DNA of 64,000 nt from Parietaria judaica (lineage: Eukaryota; Streptophyta; Magnoliopsida; Rosales; Urticaceae). Positions 22,817 through 33,919 of the stretch are shown here, piece by piece. The notes under the pieces are model-generated. The model worked only from the letters and a program-made list of their open reading frames with translations. It did not search any database and was not told the DNA's origin. The stretch is taken from positions 15,246,001 to 15,310,000 of the forward strand of contig OX940864.1 in assembly GCA_954871525.1 (NCBI GenBank), in the 5' to 3' direction. Numbering within the stretch: position 1 is the first letter of the stretch; every line of letters starts with the position of its first letter. A program made the translations under genes and the position numbers.

Positions 22817-23188
22817 TTTCTTTCTTAGAACATATGCTATGTTATGGTCTCTGTTTCACATGTAATGACTTTTTTTATTTTAAACTATGTACTGGCCTTT
22901 TTTTTTTGTGGAACAATATGATATGTAATTGAACATGATTATGATATGTACTTGAAATGAGTAGCAAATTATGTTTAACAATCAAATGGAGCAGCAAACT
23001 GTAACAAAACACCAAAATGTGCAGCAACGGTTTAATTAATTTTATTTTGTTAAAAATGAGAGATTGGGTTCAAAGAAGAATATGAGAAATGGGTTTGATA
23101 TATGAGGAAAAGTGTAGAGGGCGATTCTCACCGCCCTTTTCCAGTCACAAAAATAATCACCAAATAACAAATAAACAACAATAATCAG

Positions 23189-23860
23189 TGAATATCTTTG
23201 TTTTATTATATTTTCCGAAATGAGCTCGGTTTTCTTCCGTTGAATAGCTGGACAGATGAAGGATCATGAGCCAAAGACTTTCTCTATTTCCTTAGCCTTT
23301 CTGTTACAAGATCTCTCTCTCTCTTTACCGGGCCTTTTTTCTCTATTTTTCCGAACCTTTACAAATGAGGCTTATCTTGCCTTTTATAGAGTCCACATTA
23401 CATTCCCCTCGCGTCTTTCCCGCCTTTTTCTCTCTTTAATCACTCGCTTCCTGGCGTGATTTGAGGGAAGCATGGTTAATCCCTGCTTTATGTCACTTCC
23501 GAGCAGACTGCCATTATGGGTAGGTGAGCCTCATTAAATGCCCATCCCGTCAGCCGTCATTCGGCTCTGCAAGCCTCGTCGCTGGTGCTTCTCATCGAGT
23601 GAGTAGGTCGGCTTCATTAAATGCACATCTCGTCAATGGTCATTCGGCTCTGCATAAATCATCATGACGAAATTCCTCGTCGAGTGTGATGGGACACTTC
23701 ATCGCAGTTTGCTTTTGTGTGGTTGTGCCTCCTCACGGTCGAACTTCCTCGGGGATAATCCCCCTCGGGTGATGAACTTCCTCGCCTTCCCTCATGTCGT
23801 TTATGGACAAAACGACACGAGTTGTGTTGAGGATGGATTTGACCAAATCCGACCTTAACA
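23189..23860 (-). repeat. 3' LTR of the Tat-like element
   Basis: This 672-bp LTR has TG/CA ends on both strands. It matches 29955-30644 almost base for base. The main difference is an extra copy of a CCTCGGGGATAATCC unit in the other LTR. Confidence 0.9.
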
Positions 23861-23877
23861 GTTAGTCCCCCATTTTA
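23861..23877 (-). other. Polypurine tract of the Tat-like element
   Basis: On the minus strand AAAATGGGGGACTAAC lies directly before TGTTAAGG, the LTR start. This is the usual place and form of the plus-strand primer in plant LTR elements. Confidence 0.75.
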
Positions 23878-24537
23878 TCAAGTGTATACACTTGGTAAAA
23901 TAAAGTATAATTGTTTAGGAGATTGGCCTTAGTCAACATTCGTGTCGGTTTCCAAGTTGGTGATTGCTTCTTTGGCTCCTCGCGTGACTATACTGCTAAA
24001 CCACTTCTTTTCCTCGCCATGCCTCATTTGCTTCTCTCCTCGTTGCGAGCCGGGTCCCTTGTCCGCGGGAGCTGCTGTGGTCCAAACGCCGTTGGTGTTT
24101 CCATCGAGAGCTCTCCTTGCTTACCTAAGTTCTGTATAATACCGAAATATGCGCTTCGAAGACAAAAGTGTAAACGTAAGCATGTACTTTGCAAGTATAA
24201 AATATAATCTTTCCGACGAACTCGTAGAGATGAAGATTCCTTAATAGCGCTAAACGAGGGTTTTTTCGCGAAGACCCTTGTTAACGACCGAGAAGGTCCG
24301 ACTCTCTCGCTTCCCCGACCGTTGCCTGGTTCCGGGCCCCACCTTGGTTTGCTTTCCCAAAATTCGTCAGCCTCGAATCTTTCACACGTCCCTTCAGCAT
24401 TAAATGCCACCCCTTTTTGCACTCGAGCACTTGTGGGGATTTATAACGGGCCCTTGACACGAGCCGTTGATGAGTTAGCGAGCTTTGAATTTGGGTCGTT
24501 GGATCAAAACGCGCCTATCCATTCTTTTTTTCCCTTC

Positions 24538-24545
24538 TATAAATT
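24538..24545 (+). promoter_or_regulatory. TATA box of the antisense gene
   Basis: TATAAATT lies 127 bp before the ATG at 24672 and is followed by a CT-rich leader, as expected of a plant promoter. It would drive transcription against the direction of the LTR promoters. Confidence 0.6.
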
Positions 24546-24671
24546 CGGAGTTTAGGCATTTTTCATATTTTCAAAAACTCTCTCTAAACCGCCGCTGAGA
24601 CATTCACTCCCCGTTGCTACCCTTATTCCCTCGTCTCCAAGCTTCTTCACCTTTTTCTCCCCGACGCTTTG

Positions 24672-27600
24672 ATGGCTTCTTCCCGTTCCGGCCTGGTCTT
24701 TAAGACCCGAAGCCCTGCCTCCGTCATGACAACCGAGGGTTTGCAGTTCATCGTCAAGAACTGTTCAGACTCGGAGCTCTGTTTCGCACGTCTCCCCTTC
24801 GAGGGTGAGTTCGCCGACGAGCCTCAGAACGACTTTGTCTGCGTCTATGAGTCGTTCTTCCGCATCGTCGGTCTTCGCTTCCCGGTGCCGCTCTTGATCG
24901 TGGCGTTCCTCTACGCCTTTGGAGTTCCGATCGCTCAGGTGAGCCCCAACACCCTTCGCCTCCTCCTCTGCACACTCGCTATTGCATGCGAGCAGAAAGT
25001 GGAGGTTACGCTCGAGGACTTGATGTGCCTCTTCAAGGTCTCCCGGAATCCGAAGAATCTGGGCCGCTTTGCCATCTCTCATCGTGTTCGACCGCACATT
25101 CTCACGAACACGCCGTCGAACGAGTCCGGCTGGGAGAATAAGTATTTCTTCGTTCGTGTGGACAACTCCAACTTTGGTCCCTACCACTCTTTCCTGCCGA
25201 GGGATTTGGTGCTCGAGGGAGTGGACCTCCCTCGATTTAAGCCCGAGGAGAACGAAAAGGCCGACGCGCGGTTCAAAGAGATCCACGTTGCTCTCCTTGC
25301 CAACCCTAGACGCGACTGGAGTAAGGACTTCGGGGATCGGCGGATCGAGAAGTCTGGGGTCTATCAACTGGCCCGAATTCACGGGGCGCCCCCAAACACT
25401 CTTCTCCCGAAAGGTTTTCTTCGTGAACCCGCCCCGGAGGGATCTCCTGTAGAGCGGAAGAAAACCGCTCCAAGGCCGAAGAAGAAATCTGAGGATAAAT
25501 CCGTTGCTGCTAGGGACAACGCTCCCGTTGATCGGGATCGGGAGGTGCAGAGACCGTCGAGGTCCCAGGCAGGATCCGACGTTCCTCGTTACATGGGGCT
25601 CACCCTCTGAGAGGGTGGTCCCTCGAGTAGACGCCCTATCGAAGATACTCGCGATGAGCGGAGGACGAGAACCAGGACGGATTCCGTCGCCCGCTCCCCG
25701 TCGGAGGCTTCCCACTCCTCGAGGAGATCCCCTCGAGAAGAAAGCTCTTCGGGCAAGCGACCCGCCGAGGAGGTATGTGATGTTTCCCCTGCGAAGAAGG
25801 CGAAGGTTCCCGCCCCGACCCCCGAGCCCGAAGCTGCTGATCCGTCTCGGGGAACAGCGACAGAGGCTCCGGGTATCGCGCCTGTAGAGGGCGCAGCGGG
25901 GAGGACGGGACTAGTGTCAGACGGGCGTGCGCGCCCTAGCACGAATCCACGGGAGAGATTGGAGTTCGACGATATAAAGCATCTGGTCATCGCGCCGAAC
26001 GCTCCTCCTCCACCCCCTTTGGGGGCTGAAAGCTCCATTCTTCCTTCCGCTCCTGGGGTCGCGACCCAGTCCTCTCCGTCATCACCTCGGGGAATCCCCG
26101 ACGAGGCGACGTGGGACCTGGCCGCGGCCTCTACGCCTTCGATTCAATCTCCGGTCAAAGAGACCCAGGTCCCGAGTGAGGAAGGTACGGGACCTATTGG
26201 CGAGGAGGACGCCCGAGGAGAGACCTTCGCACCTGTCGGGTGCGAAGGCGACCAGGAACAGATCCCCTTCGGACCCGAGGAGGGACAGCCCGGGGCGCAC
26301 CCTGAGGTTAATCCTCCCGGCCCGAAGCTCCTTTCCGACGCATCTGGTATCGAGGCCCTCGAGGGCTCAGGGATCCAGTCTCCTCCCGAACTTACCGGCG
26401 TCTCCGACTCACAGGTACCTCTCATCGCTCCTTCTGGCGCGCTGCCGAAATCGACGGATGACTCGGCGCGTCCCTCTGCGTCATCCCTTGACCCCGAGGA
26501 GACACCTACCGGGTTGCCACGGGCTCAAGCCGGCTTCCCGGCCCTGCCGCCTCTGGGTGCACTTCCCGAGACCGAAGCTTCTCATGGGCTCGTCGATCCT
26601 CTCAACGAGTCCGTGGGAAGCTTGGAACTTGTCGAACGTGTCATCCGGGGGGTAGCCCAGTTGAAAGACGTGATTGCCTCCGAACGGCTATCCACCGCTA
26701 TGGCCGAGAGAGAGACCAGTGAGTTGTCGGCGGAGCTCACGTTAATCCGGGGACAATTTGAGGTTTCCTCCCGCGACGGGCAAAAATTTCGGGAGCAGGC
26801 CGAGAAGCTTTCCTCGGAGCTTGACGAGACCAAATCTGCATTGGAGTCAGAAATCTCGTTGCGCCGGGCCGCAGAGGCCGAACTCAACGAGACCAAATCC
26901 GCCTTGAAGTCGGAAATCTCGTTGCGCCGGGCCACAGAGGCCGAATTCGCGGAACAGCAAAACTCTTTTGCTGCTAAGGAGGCGGGGCTCTCTGATAAGC
27001 TCCGGCTCAAGGCGGAACGCCTCGCCCAGATTAGTGAAGCTGTCGGTGTACAGCTCGAGCAGGAAGACCACCTGGTGTCCCGGGTCGACGCCGTGCTGAG
27101 GAAGTTCGCCGAAGACTTAGAGGCTGCGCGAGCCGAGACAGTTGCAGAGCGTCACGGCCGAGAGCGCCTGTTCAAGGAGGCCCAAGCCAAGCTGGAGCGC
27201 CTCACGGCGAAGTTTGATTTTCTTGATCAATCCATCAACGCCCACCGCTTGGCCGCCGCGTACCAAGCCAACATCGGTTTGGTCGAGAAAATCCTTCCGG
27301 CGGCACCCGTCGAGGGCCTCGAGACCCGCCTGCCTTTGTGGCGTGAAAGCCGCGATAAGCATCGGGCTGTGGTAGAAGAGCTGGACAAGAAGTCCTCTCG
27401 GGACCCTGATTCTCCACCGCTCTTCCCCTGCAAGCCGGAAGCCCTTTACTGCCGGAGGATTGAAAGCCTTGCCTCAGAGGGGGCCGCTCCCGGGTCCTCA
27501 TCGTGCGACGGATACGGCTCGAACATCGAGACCCCGGCGTCTCCGGAGCCCACGGTATAGGACGCTTTCCCGGAGTTTCCTTTCCAGTTGCCCTTTTTTT

Positions 27601-28875
27601 TTTTTATAAATTTCGAATGTCGTGGCTATTCTGTAACCCAAGCGTTTAAACGAATCATCATATAAATAAAAGAAATCTTCTTCGGGTTACCTTTTCCTTT
27701 CATCGCTGAGCTTTTTCGCTATCGCCCTCGTATACTTGTTTTTCTCTTCTCCCTTTTCTTATCAGGCCTCTTTACTATTTCTTCCGTATCTCCACTCTCT
27801 CTTTTCCTTCGCAGGCCGGAGGTGGTACCATTGTTCTTTGCCCCGAAGCCTTTTTCCCCAGCGATGGAGGGGGTTACGAGGGGGCGGAAGAGCCTGTGCT
27901 TGCTCTTGCTCCAGCGAGGACTTCATCGGGGAGTGAAGATACTCTCCCCGAGACTACAGGGGCTAAGCTCGCCGAGTGTAGGACGGAGCGCGATGAATAT
28001 AGACGTCTCCTCGCCATTGCCGAAGAGTCCCTCCTCGAGGAACGGAAGCGTTATCAGCGATGCGAAGAGACACTCTCGGCACAGCTCCGGAAGAAAAATG
28101 AGTACTTCAACCGAATCGCTAACGCTATAAACCTGTCGCCCGGTCAGGAAGAGCAAATCTCTTTCCATGTCAAGGCCGTGCTGAGGAAACTCGTTAAGGA
28201 CCGCGACGCACCCAGGAGCTGGGCAATAGAGGAGGAATTTTCTCGCTTACGCCTCTATCACCAAGCGACCAACAAGCTGAAGCACGCCTCCGAGAGGTTC
28301 GGTGCACTCGAGGGGATTGTCCGCATTCAGAGCCTGCTGGGCGGTGTGCTCTCGAATATCAAGCTCGTCGAGGGACTACCTTCTCGCTCGACCGTTGGTG
28401 AGCTTCGAGCCAAACTGCCAAGATGGCACAGGTTGGAGCAGGAATACCAGGTTGATTTGGCCAGGCTGGAGAGGAAAATCTCTGGTGCTCCAAACTCTAC
28501 TCCGCTTTCCCCCTGTCTCCCTCCGAGTGTCGCTAGAGCGCGCTCGCCGGGTTTTAATGTTCTTCCTTCCTCGTCGAGCACGGTATGGTGCATCTTAGTT
28601 TAAACATTTTGTAGTTTTACCTCTTTTTTGGGATTGGTCCCTCTCTCTTGGCTCCTCCTTTGCAGGCTGATAGTAGGGTTGATGCGGATCTCGCGGGAAC
28701 TTCCTTGAGTAAGCCCCCAGGACTTCCTGCTGACGATCCTGCTTGCTTAATTATGGATGACATCCTTCGCCGATGCTGTGATGCCATCATCGAGGAATGT
28801 GCCGATGCCGTCCTGGGTCAAGATCCCCTCGATGATGTCGCTAGGCGGGAGGATCGGTCCCTGCGAGAATTATAA
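24672..28875 (+). pseudogene. Antisense gene of the Tat-like element: Transposase_28-type N-terminus plus coiled coil, one in-frame stop
   Basis: Three exons join in phase 0: 24672-27554, 27815-28582 and 28666-28875, with donors ACG|GTATAG and ACG|GTATGG and acceptors TTCGCAG and TTTGCAG. The sole interruption in about 1,287 codons is a TGA at 25608-25610; both sides are in the same frame. Residues about 35-190 (YESFFRIVGLRFPVP, VSPNTLRLLLC, GWENKYFFVRVD) resemble the Pfam 'putative gypsy type transposon' (Transposase_28) domain of plants. A bipartite basic motif, KR(362-363) and KKAK(375-378), could be a nuclear signal. A long coiled coil follows, with a 21-residue block repeated twice (26824-26945). 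Exon 2 repeats the C-terminal part of exon 1. AATAAA near 28950 could be the poly(A) signal. Molecular function is unknown. A working gene with readthrough, or a sequencing error at the stop, cannot be excluded. Confidence 0.75.
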
Positions 28876-28989
28876 TATGTGTATATACCCTTAGGTGTGG
28901 ACGAATGAGTTGTAAATAATGATACTCTGTATTTCGTACTTTTGAATCAAATAAACATATGATGATTTTCTTTTATGAGTTTGCTCGCA

Positions 28990-29535
28990 ATCTACGAATT
29001 TACATGGGCTTGCTCGGCGCCCTTAGCCGTAAATATAGTTTTTCTTTGATCGGCACTCTCGCCGGCTCAGGCTTGCTCGGCGCCCTTAGCCGTAAATATT
29101 GTATTTTTTTTTCTCGGCACTCTCGCCGTACCTCTTTTTCTTGGCACTCTCGCCGTAGCTCATTACTTGGCACTCTCGCCGTAGTTGTCTCTTGCGGGTA
29201 TCGCTAGGTTTCATCGGGTACGAGCCGACTAATTCCCAGGTTCCCATAGGCACTCTCGCCTTAGTTGTCACTTGCGGGTATCGCTAGGTTTCATCGGGTA
29301 CGAGCCGACTAATTCCCAGGACCCCATAGGCACTCTCGCCTTAGTTGTCACTTCCTCGGCACTCTCGCCGGATCGGGCTTGCTCGGCGCCCTTAGCCGTA
29401 TATAGATCTCGACATTTTTTGTCGGACCGGGCTTGCTCGGCACCCTTAGCAGTATATATATTATTATATATTTTTTTATATAATTTTCTCGGCACTCTCG
29501 CCGGATCGGGCTTGCTCGGCACCCTTAGCCGTTTT
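28990..29535. repeat. Tandem and interspersed repeats built from small hairpin units
   Basis: Two short units alternate many times: CGGCACTCTCGCCG and TTGCTCGGCGCCCTTAGCCGT. Each begins CGGC and ends GCCG, so each can fold back. An 80-bp segment containing GCGGGTATCGCTAGG is also repeated in tandem (29194 and 29274). Hypervariable tandem repeats in untranslated parts are known in Tat elements. This block lies between the antisense gene's end and the 5' LTR. Confidence 0.85.
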
Positions 29536-29699
29536 TTTTTTAGTGAATATTGCGAGGACACTTTCCTTCCCATTCGGTACTTTCACCGAGCAGAGTTGTA
29601 CACACATTTTGTCAACTTATAATTCCGCTCGTTTCTTAAAGAAAAAAAAAACATACATACATACATAGACATTAAAACCAAAACAAACTTCTATCATCT

Positions 29700-29954
29700 A
29701 ACAAGGCTGAAGAGTAGTCATCATCAACCCTCCCTTCGCGCCGAGCAGCGTATGTGCCTTACTCCGGGGCTTATTCACCGATGATCGAGCAGGCTGGTGA
29801 CACGACCTTCTCCAGAGAGTCTCTGCTGGGGCGCCCGAAGTTGTAGTCCGTGCAGATGTAGGTATACCACGTGAGACCGAGGATGTAGCACGATCTGCAA
29901 AAGCCGCAAGCACGTCCATCTTGGCGTCGGCCAACACACGGCGTTGAATATCTT
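29700..29954 (-). other. Leader side of the Tat-like element, open minus frame, function unknown
   Basis: Next to the 5' LTR a minus-strand frame (to 29698) includes DIQRRVLADAKMDVLAAFAD. I do not recognise it as Gag. AAGATATTCA is duplicated exactly at the LTR border (29945-29964), which suggests a rearrangement by short homology that removed the primer site. Confidence 0.4.
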
Positions 29955-30644
29955 TGAATATCTTTGTTTTATTATATTTTCCGAAATGAGCTCGGTTTTC
30001 TTCCGTTGAATAGCTAGACAGATGAAGGATCATGAGCCAAAGGCTTTCTCTAATTCCTTAGCCTTTCTGTTACAAGATCTCTCTCTCTCTCTTTACCGGG
30101 CCTTTTTTCTCTATTTTTCTGAACCTTTACAAATGAGGCTTATCTTGCCTTTTATAGAGTCTACATTACATTCCCCTCGCGTCTTTCCCGCCTTTTTCTC
30201 TCTTTAATCATTCGCTTCCTGGCGTGATTTGAGGGAAGCATGGTTAATCCCTGCTTTATGTCACTTCCGAGCAGACTGCCATTATGGGTAGGTGAGCCTC
30301 ATTAAATGTGCATCCTGTCAGCCGTCATTCGGCTCTGCAAGCCTCGTCGCTGGTGCTTCTCATCGAGTGAGTAGGTCGGCTTCATTAAATGCACATCTCG
30401 TCAATGGTCATTCGGCTCTGCATAAATCATCATGACGAAATTCCTCGTCGAGTGTGATGGGACACTTCATCGCAGTTTGCTTTTGTGTGGCTGTGCCTCC
30501 TCGCGGTCGAGCTTCCTCGGGGATAATCCTCCTCGGGGATAATCCCCCTCGGGTGATGAACTTCCTCGCCTTCCCTCATGTCGTTTATGGACAAAACGAC
30601 ACGAGTTGTGTTGAGGATTGATTTGACCAAATCCGACCTTAACA
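29955..30644 (-). repeat. 5' LTR of the Tat-like element
   Basis: This 690-bp LTR has a minus-strand TATAAAAGG box at 30148-30156. It is longer than the other copy mainly through a duplicated CCTCGGGGATAATCC unit near 30510-30545. Confidence 0.9.
30148..30156 (-). promoter_or_regulatory. LTR TATA box
   Basis: TATAAAAGG on the minus strand, present also in the other LTR. It defines the sense direction of the element. Confidence 0.7.
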
Positions 30645-33600
30645 AAAAGCACGAGAGAAAGAGAGAGAAATGGGTTCAATTTTAATTAATTTTTTGATTA
30701 AAAATGGGTGTAAAATAAGCTGTTAACAGTGTTGGACGGAAAAAGAGACGGAATATACAAAACGAGTGATTGACAACTTTACCCGTCGAAAAAAGAAAAT
30801 GGGTACTTATTGTAAACTTTTAAACACTTTGGGTACTTATGCCGCCATGCCGATGAGGTTTTCGACAGATATTCTGGAAAATATTTTTGAGTATTTAGGT
30901 AAGATATTTATATAGGTTTAAAACTACATATTTAATAAATACAAGACATAATTGTATACAACAAAACACATTTCTAATTTAATTATGTAGGTGAAATGTA
31001 TAATATTTAATTCACTTTATTAGTTGAAGATTTGAAGTGTAATATTAAGTCGATTTATTTGATGAAGTGAATTTGTAGGTAAAGTGAAGTGTATAAGATT
31101 AGTTGAATACCAAAGAGTCACACGTTGCTAAATTACAAGAGTTTGGAATGGTTTATATACCATAGAATTGGGACAAGGGCTTGGGCCTTTTAGTGGGTCA
31201 TAGGATTTTGTGGATGGGAGAGGACTCACACAAATGCACCACTACACGCGCGCACCATCGCCGCCCGACCGGCCGTGTAGGGTGGGGTAGGCAAACATAA
31301 TTATTTTTGTCGAAAGTTTAATTGGTATTTTTGCCACGAAATTTTAGTTTTTTATGGAAATTTGCACCACTTTTCTAAGTTTTCCTTCACAACTTTAGCA
31401 ATAATGTTTATCACGTTTCTCTCAAAGTACTGAAGAACGTGTTTTAGGATTTAGCTTATCAACATAACAACTAACAAGTATACTATAGTTTTTTTTTTTT
31501 TCTTCTTCACGTTTTCCAATCTTTTTTCTGCTTCTAATTTTCCTTTTAGAAAAGTGGTCCTTTTGGCCTTGGAATTGCCTAGGAGTGCAACTGTTTTGTT
31601 GTAACTTGTAAATATCTTTTTGGTCCTCAAAACATTTTGACAAAATACATAAAATCTATCCTTTCGTTTTTTTTTTTCACTTCCTTTTTATTTTATTTAT
31701 ATTTAACCGGACAAACTTACTTTTGGGAAAGAAGAAATTTGACGGAAACGAATCGTTGTTTTAGGGTTTAATCAAGAGAAATTGAGCTCATATGCATAAA
31801 TTAATGGTTAATATAAGGAACATACACAAAGAACACATACGCGAAAGAAATACCATTTATTTTTAAGAATCTTAGAAACTATACAAGTCGACGCACTCTC
31901 TCTCCATTTTTGCCGTCTCTCTCCGTTTCACTTTCTTCAGTGAAATGGGCCGGAAAATAGGCCCGCTAGTTTGTCTATTTATGTATTGTCAAAATCATAT
32001 ATACGGAGTGAGCGTTGAATCAAACTTAATCCATACAAAATCGATGAGCAATTGGGTCTCCCGTTAAAAGAGTACATACATAATAGTTTGTGTTATGTAT
32101 AATTTATATATAAGATGATACATGAGAAACAAATAAATGAAAAAACAATAGCGAATAGATTCGATGATACATATCTTTGTGTTCTTGGCTTTGATGAGCA
32201 TCGACTTGTTGCTTTGATCCAAAAGAGTGTTCTTGATATCCTGTAAAACAGAAAAACAGTTAACAATTCTCGAGACACGTTGGACGCTCTCCTTAAAGCT
32301 TGATTTGCCTCCTCTACGTGCTTGAGGTTCGTTAGGCGACTAGCTTCCAAGGATACAACGGGACGACCGAGAACTACGTAGCACTTCAAAGTTCACCGGC
32401 GAACTGAAACTTCTTGAACTCCGTTACCGAAAGACTCACGACATGAAAACATTGGGAAGCATAAAAGATCGAATCTGCGGATTGAAAAAATCGAGAAGCA
32501 AATTCTAAGTATCTAGAGAGTTTTCGAAGACGGTTTTGCAATCGGTGTGTCGAATAGGTTCGAGATCACCTCAATTTATAGATGCGGGAATGAGACAAAG
32601 AATTAATATTCAATTAATTCTATAACGGCTAATAATAAATTGCAATTAATCCGAAACGTAATAAATTGAATTCAATATTCATAACTGTCATAATTAATAT
32701 GACCGTTTTACGTAACGTTCAAATGTCAGAACAAATCCCAGTAATTGGATAAATCATTCGTCTCGAGTGTTCGACATTTCAACCGACTCGAATCTATCTC
32801 AATTGGACTTATCTAATATTAACAATTTTGTCCATTTTTTGTTGCAGCCTTGACTTGCGAATACTTTTTCTTTGGCCTATTAAGCACACCAAAAATAGTA
32901 TGGAAAATAATATATTAATTATTCCCACTTTTTTTTTTTTTGTATATCTTTTTTCTAATTCCTATGATAACGTGTGTGACCTCATGAATAGAGAATAGAA
33001 TTGGAGATTGTACTAGTTAAAGCTTGTTCTAATATTCTTAATTTGGGCTTAGTTATAGGCTCATTGTAATCTAATTGGGGTTAAATAGAGCCCATAATGA
33101 AGTTAACAACTTGGGAAGTCAACATTAGCGTAGGTAATTGATATATATTCTTATGGATGAAGGAAATTGTTCGAATGTTTACTTATATATCAAACATTCA
33201 TACATATATATATTTTGATCGAAAAGGGCAGTAAAATTTCTATGGTGATAACAACGTCAAAAATATCCAAAATATGACGTGTTGTGCATGGTGTAATATC
33301 GGTCAACCTAGTTGATTTTGATTTGAATACTTTTACCGTTATTATTCTTATTAATACTAAAATATAACAGGATAATACTGGTAAATAAAAAATTGAATGA
33401 AACTACTTTCACTATAAAAAGAATTTAAATACTCGTAATCGTAATTGGTTATAACTTATGACTGTAACATTTTTGGGATTATTTCAATAATAAAAAAAGA
33501 ACTCAGTCGACATAAACAATACAATAAAAAATAAAGAGCTTTGTCGTATTGTAATAATTGTAATAATAAAAAAAAAAGTAAAATGTCCGACAAGAAATAG

Positions 33601-33900
33601 TGGTAAGTGTAATGTAACAATATCCAAGAAAAGTAAATAATTATAAAATCTGGGGTACAAACCAGCAATAACAGTAACTTGAGTGACTCGCCCACAAAAA
33701 TTCCCGTTCCCAGCCGATTTCGAAATATTTGACCGTTGGTTCGTACGGACACAAAATAAAACCGAAGGTAACCGTTAACATTCAAAAACACAGTCCAAAA
33801 TGTTGTCTCTTCTCTCCGTCTTCATCTTCTTCGTCTCTCCTTTCGCTCTCAATCCCAACTTCCGATAACTGAATCGCATAGCTTCAATCACCATATCCCA
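30645..33900. other. Intergenic DNA with repeat debris, no gene
   Basis: Near 30770-30850 a stretch with CCCGTCGAAAA, GGGTACTTATTG and TTTGGGTACTTATGCCG looks like a diverged end of the MULE type described above. From about 32040 to 32900 the minus strand reads like a decayed copia LTR: TATAAATTGAGG at about 32570-32580, then a leader containing CACGTAGAGGAGGCAAATC. No target duplication or coding region supports it firmly. The rest is AT-rich with short frames that match nothing I know. Confidence 0.45.
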
Positions 33901-33919
33901 GGTTCCGAATCTTCCATCC

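Larger units (their letters stand above)
23189..30644 (-). mobile_element. 7.46-kb Tat-like LTR element lacking gag-pol, with antisense gene
   Basis: Two near-identical LTRs (23189-23860 and 29955-30644) bound it. Three signals set its direction as minus: LTR ends TGTTAAGG...ATATTCA on that strand, a TATAAAAGG box in the LTRs in minus sense, and a polypurine tract AAAATGGGGGAC just inside the LTR at 23189. No protease, RT, RNase H or integrase is visible. The body holds a three-exon gene on the opposite strand (24672-28875) and a tandem-repeat block (about 28990-29535). Tat-lineage Ty3/gypsy elements are known to carry additional antisense frames between pol and the 3' LTR, so this looks like a Tat derivative (a LARD) that kept that gene and lost the rest. 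No clear primer site follows the 5' LTR, and no target duplication is evident. Confidence 0.75.

Noticed and set aside
23189..23860. LTR element transcribed on the plus strand, same direction as its gene
   Set aside because: The TATA box in the LTRs and the polypurine tract next to 23860 both read on the minus strand.
24765..25715. 316-codon minus-strand frame opposite the antisense gene's first exon
   Set aside because: It mirrors a GC-rich coding exon in the other direction, shows no family resemblance, and codon-position bias favours the plus frame, which splices cleanly.
28990..29535. Possible CRISPR-like array
   Set aside because: Units are short, irregular and alternate between two types without unique spacers; the context is a plant LTR element.
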